Part shown: one piece after another, positions 5,964-7,620 of the stretch
Position numbering within the stretch: the first letter of the stretch is position 1
Layout of the letters: every line of letters starts with the position of its first letter
Assembly: GCA_020851855.1 (NCBI GenBank)
Contig: JADZBY010000109.1
Location: forward strand, 1-7,620
Source: Anaerolineae bacterium
Lineage (GTDB): Bacteria; Chloroflexota; Anaerolineae; Aggregatilineales; UBA2796
Length of the DNA: 7,620 nucleotides
Direction: 5' to 3'
Made by a program: the position numbers and the translations under genes
Notes under the pieces: generated by a model
Told to the model about the DNA's origin: nothing
The model's input: only the letters and a program-made list of their open reading frames with translations
Databases searched by the model: none

Positions 5964-6800
5964 TCAATTGCGCCGCGCACACGCCATCCCTTCGGGCGGT
6001 AGAAGCGGGAGCACCTGGTCCGCGATCTGGCGGTGGCCTGCGGCGTTCGGATGGGCGTCCGCCCAGGATAGCCGCTCTGTGTACGGCGCGATGAGCGTGA
6101 TGCGCCGCCCGCTCGCCGCGACCTGCTCTGCCAGCCACGTGCCGCGCAAGCCGACGACGATCAGGCGCGGATCGGCCAGCAGCCCGTCCAGCGCTGCCCA
6201 GAAGTCGTCGGGCGGGGCCAAGTCGCCGTTTTCGCCGCCCGCCGTGTGCTGCCCGACGCCGACCAATCGGGCGTATAACTTGATAGCGCTCACCCGGTCG
6301 AGGCGCTGCAGGGCGGCGTCCGCCGTGTGGTCGGCGTCGTTGTCGATCAGCAGGTAGATGCGCCAATCCGCGGGCAGGGCGGCGGCGCGCGCCACCGCCC
6401 ACACGTCGTACCAGGGCAGCGCGGCGTTCACAACGTGCAGATCGGGCCGTGCCTGGGCAATGTGGTCCGCCCATGTCGCCGCGTCGTCCACACCCAGGCC
6501 GAACGTCACCGAGTCACCGAGCACGAGCAGGCGACATGCGGCTCCCGCCGCATTGCCGGGCGTGGCGCGTGTGCGTTCTGGCCCGTCGATGGTGAACGAC
6601 CAGTCCGAGATCGGATACACGCCCGGTGGGATGCTGAAAACGCGCGCCGGATCGGCCACGAACATGCCCTGCACTGCCCGAAGGTCCGCGTAGTAATGGT
6701 ACGCGCCGAGTGGATCAAGCCACGCGAGCGCCCCTTCGACCGCGAGCAGCGAGATCACCATGAAAGCGAGGACTGCGATGATTTTGCGCTTACGCTTCAT
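5964..6800 (-). CDS. Membrane-anchored SGNH/GDSL-type hydrolase-like protein
   Basis: A 278-residue protein. The N-terminus MKRKRK plus a hydrophobic segment (about 7-26) forms an uncleaved signal anchor, placing the rest outside the cytoplasm. LLVLGDSVTFGLGVDD (91-106) is SGNH block I, with nucleophile Ser97 in GDS followed by the usual TFGxGV. VVNAALPWYDVW (123-134) fits block II, LLIDNDAD (150-157) lies where block III normally stands, and WADAHPNAAGHRQIAD (246-261) is block V with catalytic His250. The acidic partner is probably Asp248. SGNH enzymes are esterases, lipases or carbohydrate O-acetyl esterases/transferases; the substrate cannot be read from sequence. Residues 28-70 (LDPLGAYHYYADL and onward) form an extra N-terminal region before the catalytic core. 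An AGGGA about ten bases before the ATG is a modest ribosome-binding site. The zinc-ribbon gene ends 48 bases upstream, so co-transcription is likely. Confidence 0.83.
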   Translation of the reverse strand: MKRKRKIIAVLAFMVISLLAVEGALAWLDPLGAYHYYADLRAVQGMFVADPARVFSIPPGVYPISDWSFTIDGPERTRATPGNAAGAACRLLVLGDSVTFGLGVDDAATWADHIAQARPDLHVVNAALPWYDVWAVARAAALPADWRIYLLIDNDADHTADAALQRLDRVSAIKLYARLVGVGQHTAGGENGDLAPPDDFWAALDGLLADPRLIVVGLRGTWLAEQVAASGRRITLIAPYTERLSWADAHPNAAGHRQIADQVLPLLPPEGMACARRN

Positions 6801-6848
6801 AGCCGGGCATCCCTGGGGGCGCGGCGCGACGCGCGTTACCGTCCGGTT

Positions 6849-7220
6849 TCAGTCTTCGCGGATGCGCTCGGCCCGCCGCAGCTCTGCCGGATCGACGGTG
6901 AGCAGCACCGCGCCGCAATCCCGGCAGGCGATGGCATCCAGGCGAGCCAGCGCACGCCACGGGCGCAAGTTGAACAGCGAGTTCAGCCAGGCCAGACTCA
7001 GGCGGCGCGGCGCGAAACGCACCTGTTCGAATTTGACCCCGTAGTCCACGATCATGCCGCGCGTCAGGTTGCGCGAGCCGCACCGCACGCACACGAATTG
7101 CTCCGGGCGGTATTGAAACTCGACGGTTGGCGCGGTCGGCGCAGGCAGGTTCTCGATTTCCGGAAAGGACTCCGGCTCGCTGACGTCTGGCCGGGCGGGT
7201 TCGGGCGGGAGTTCAGACAT
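6849..7220 (-). CDS. Small zinc-ribbon-like protein of unknown function
   Basis: A 123-residue protein counted from ATG at 7220. A GTG directly before it (7221-7223) is an alternative start: an AGGGG sits six bases before the GTG and nine before the ATG, so either is possible. Residues 1-38 are Pro/Glu-rich and probably disordered. FVCVRCGSRNL (42-52) and IACRDCGAVLL (97-107) provide two CxxC knuckles (Cys44/47 and Cys99/102), the four ligands for one structural zinc. The 51-residue segment between them is basic and aromatic (VKFEQVRFAPRRLSLAWLNSLFNLRPWRAL), longer than the loop of a minimal zinc ribbon. There is no signal peptide or membrane span. It is first in the minus-strand run with the SGNH and J-domain genes and has a TATAAT upstream. 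I do not recognise a named family; nucleic-acid or protein binding are both possible. Confidence 0.72.
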   Translation of the reverse strand: MSELPPEPARPDVSEPESFPEIENLPAPTAPTVEFQYRPEQFVCVRCGSRNLTRGMIVDYGVKFEQVRFAPRRLSLAWLNSLFNLRPWRALARLDAIACRDCGAVLLTVDPAELRRAERIRED

Positions 7221-7252
7221 CACAGCACACCCCTGAAAAGAAGAATAGCCCG

Positions 7253-7258
7253 ATTATA
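7253..7258 (-). promoter_or_regulatory. -10 element for the minus-strand gene run
   Basis: On the minus strand these six bases read TATAAT, a perfect sigma-70 -10 hexamer, 32 bases before the ATG at 7220. The region around it is locally AT-rich in an otherwise GC-rich window. No convincing -35 lies 16-18 bases upstream, so an activator or weak basal use is possible. Confidence 0.5.
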
Positions 7259-7306
7259 GCGGAAAATGAAATTGCCCTCGCCCCGTGCAAAAGCAAGGGT
7301 ATGGAT

Positions 7307-7332
7307 GCGGACAACGCGGGCTTCGTCCCTAC
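7307..7332 (-). repeat. GTAGGGRC palindromic repeat, copy 1
   Basis: Read on the minus strand, this 26-base unit starts GTAGGGAC and ends GTCCGC. GGAC and GTCC pair as the base of an imperfect hairpin around a CCCGCG centre. It is the outermost left copy of a four-copy group. Confidence 0.75.
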
Positions 7333-7368
7333 ACGAAGCATTTTAAGGATTGAGCACGGATCACGATG

Positions 7369-7394
7369 GCAGGCGCATCGCGACGCGCCCCTAC
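7369..7394 (-). repeat. GTAGGGRC palindromic repeat, copy 2
   Basis: The minus-strand unit starts GTAGGGGC and ends GCCTGC, with a near-perfect palindrome at its centre (GGCGC, TCGCGA, GCGCC arms with one A/C mismatch). It is head-to-head with copy 3; their GTAGGGG heads form an inverted repeat (7386-7395 with 7407-7416). Confidence 0.75.
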
Positions 7395-7407
7395 ACATGA
7401 CGGCGCT

Positions 7408-7433
7408 GTAGGGGCGGCTCGCGAGCCGCCCGC
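7408..7433 (+). repeat. GTAGGGRC palindromic repeat, copy 3, with a 20-bp perfect palindrome
   Basis: The unit starts GTAGGGGC and ends GCCCGC. Bases 7412-7431 are a perfect 20-bp palindrome centred on CTCGCGAG, able to form a hairpin in RNA or a cruciform in DNA. It is the cleanest copy of the family in the window. Confidence 0.82.
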
Positions 7434-7471
7434 AAACCTGATCCACCCTCATCACGCGACCTTCACGAACG

Positions 7472-7496
7472 GTAGGGACAACGCCCGCGTGTCCGC
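7472..7496 (+). repeat. GTAGGGRC palindromic repeat, copy 4
   Basis: A 25-base unit that starts GTAGGGAC and ends GTCCGC, one base shorter in the centre than copy 1. It forms an imperfect inverted partner of copy 1. Its own hairpin pairs GGACA-CGC with GCG-TGTCC around one bulged A. Confidence 0.75.
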
Positions 7497-7506
7497 TTTC
7501 GTGTTG

Positions 7507-7615
7507 ACCCTCACTCCCCCGGCCCCTCTCTCCCTCAGGGCGAGAGGGGAGAAAAAACGGGAATCCTGGGTTTCCGCACCCCTCTCCATGAGGGAGAGGG
7601 GCCGGGGGTGAGGGT
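7507..7615. repeat. Long imperfect inverted repeat (MITE- or REP-like), CCCTC-rich
   Basis: The left arm (7507-7537) and right arm (7589-7615) are reverse complements apart from two 2-base insertions in the left arm. Both arms contain ACCCTCAC, a C-run and GGCCCCTCTC. Smaller hairpins are nested inside: 7523-7530 with 7542-7549, and 7579-7587 with 7593-7601. The 51 bases between the arms carry an A-run (7552-7557). There is no coding capacity, so it is a non-autonomous repeat or a complex terminator. It may extend past the right edge. Confidence 0.8.
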
Positions 7616-7620
7616 TTGCA

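Noticed and set aside
5494..6357. A long plus-strand open frame across the J-domain and SGNH genes
   Set aside because: It runs antisense to two well-supported genes and spans the gap between them. Its sequence is Arg/Ala/Pro-rich with no domain.
6327..7259. A 310-codon plus-strand open frame opposite the SGNH and zinc-ribbon genes
   Set aside because: Antisense shadow: no motif and no ribosome-binding site, and both minus-strand genes show clear catalytic or metal-binding signatures.
7307..7496. CRISPR array
   Set aside because: The units are palindromic, occur in both orientations and are separated by unequal gaps (36, 13 and 38 bases), unlike direct repeats with uniform spacers.
7366..7611. 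An 81-codon plus-strand open frame at the right end
   Set aside because: It is entirely made of the palindromic repeats and the CCCTC inverted repeat, so its translation is only the repeats read through.

Overview
This GC-rich bacterial window most likely comes from a member of the Chloroflexota (Anaerolineae-like). That placement is an inference. It rests on an Rhs protein with a glycine-rich pre-toxin segment, a signature J-domain/Ig-like membrane protein, an SGNH protein with an anchored N-terminus, and dense short palindromic intergenic repeats. No rRNA, tRNA or CRISPR array was seen.

Layout. (1) Positions 1-724 hold the 3' end of an Rhs/YD-repeat gene entering from the left edge. It reaches the DPSG core end, then hits a stop at 459-461. 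A one-base shift in a five-G run reopens the frame for about 90 residues of typical post-core sequence, so the gene looks frameshifted, and its toxin tip is absent. (2) Positions 711-1025 on the minus strand look like a broken beta-propeller gene fragment. (3) Positions 1026-1403 contain no gene: a pyrimidine-rich tract and a possible promoter/operator. (4) Positions 1404-3103 form a tight NfeD-slipin operon (TAATG overlap), a membrane-microdomain module. (5) A strong hairpin at 3134-3165 separates it from a second plus-strand pair, 3197-4755: a degenerate receiver fused to DUF309, translationally coupled (ATGA) to a FabL-type enoyl-ACP reductase. (6) Convergent to these is a minus-strand run: a zinc-ribbon protein (7220-6849), an SGNH/GDSL hydrolase (6800-5964) and a J-domain, single-TM, Ig-like protein (5859-4762). 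A perfect TATAAT lies upstream of the first. (7) Positions 7261-7620 are non-coding and made of repeats: four copies of a 25-26 bp GTAGGGRC-headed hairpin in a mirror-symmetric arrangement, followed by a long imperfect inverted repeat of a different family.

How the genes may work together: NfeD and slipin are established partners in membrane organisation. FabL supplies the last step of fatty acid elongation. The J-domain and SGNH proteins are predicted membrane-anchored, and the SGNH catalytic domain is predicted extracytoplasmic. A shared envelope theme is plausible but unproven. The most unusual items are the Rhs frameshift, the pseudo-receiver-DUF309 protein coupled to FabL, the J-TM-Ig architecture, and the symmetric four-unit repeat array.
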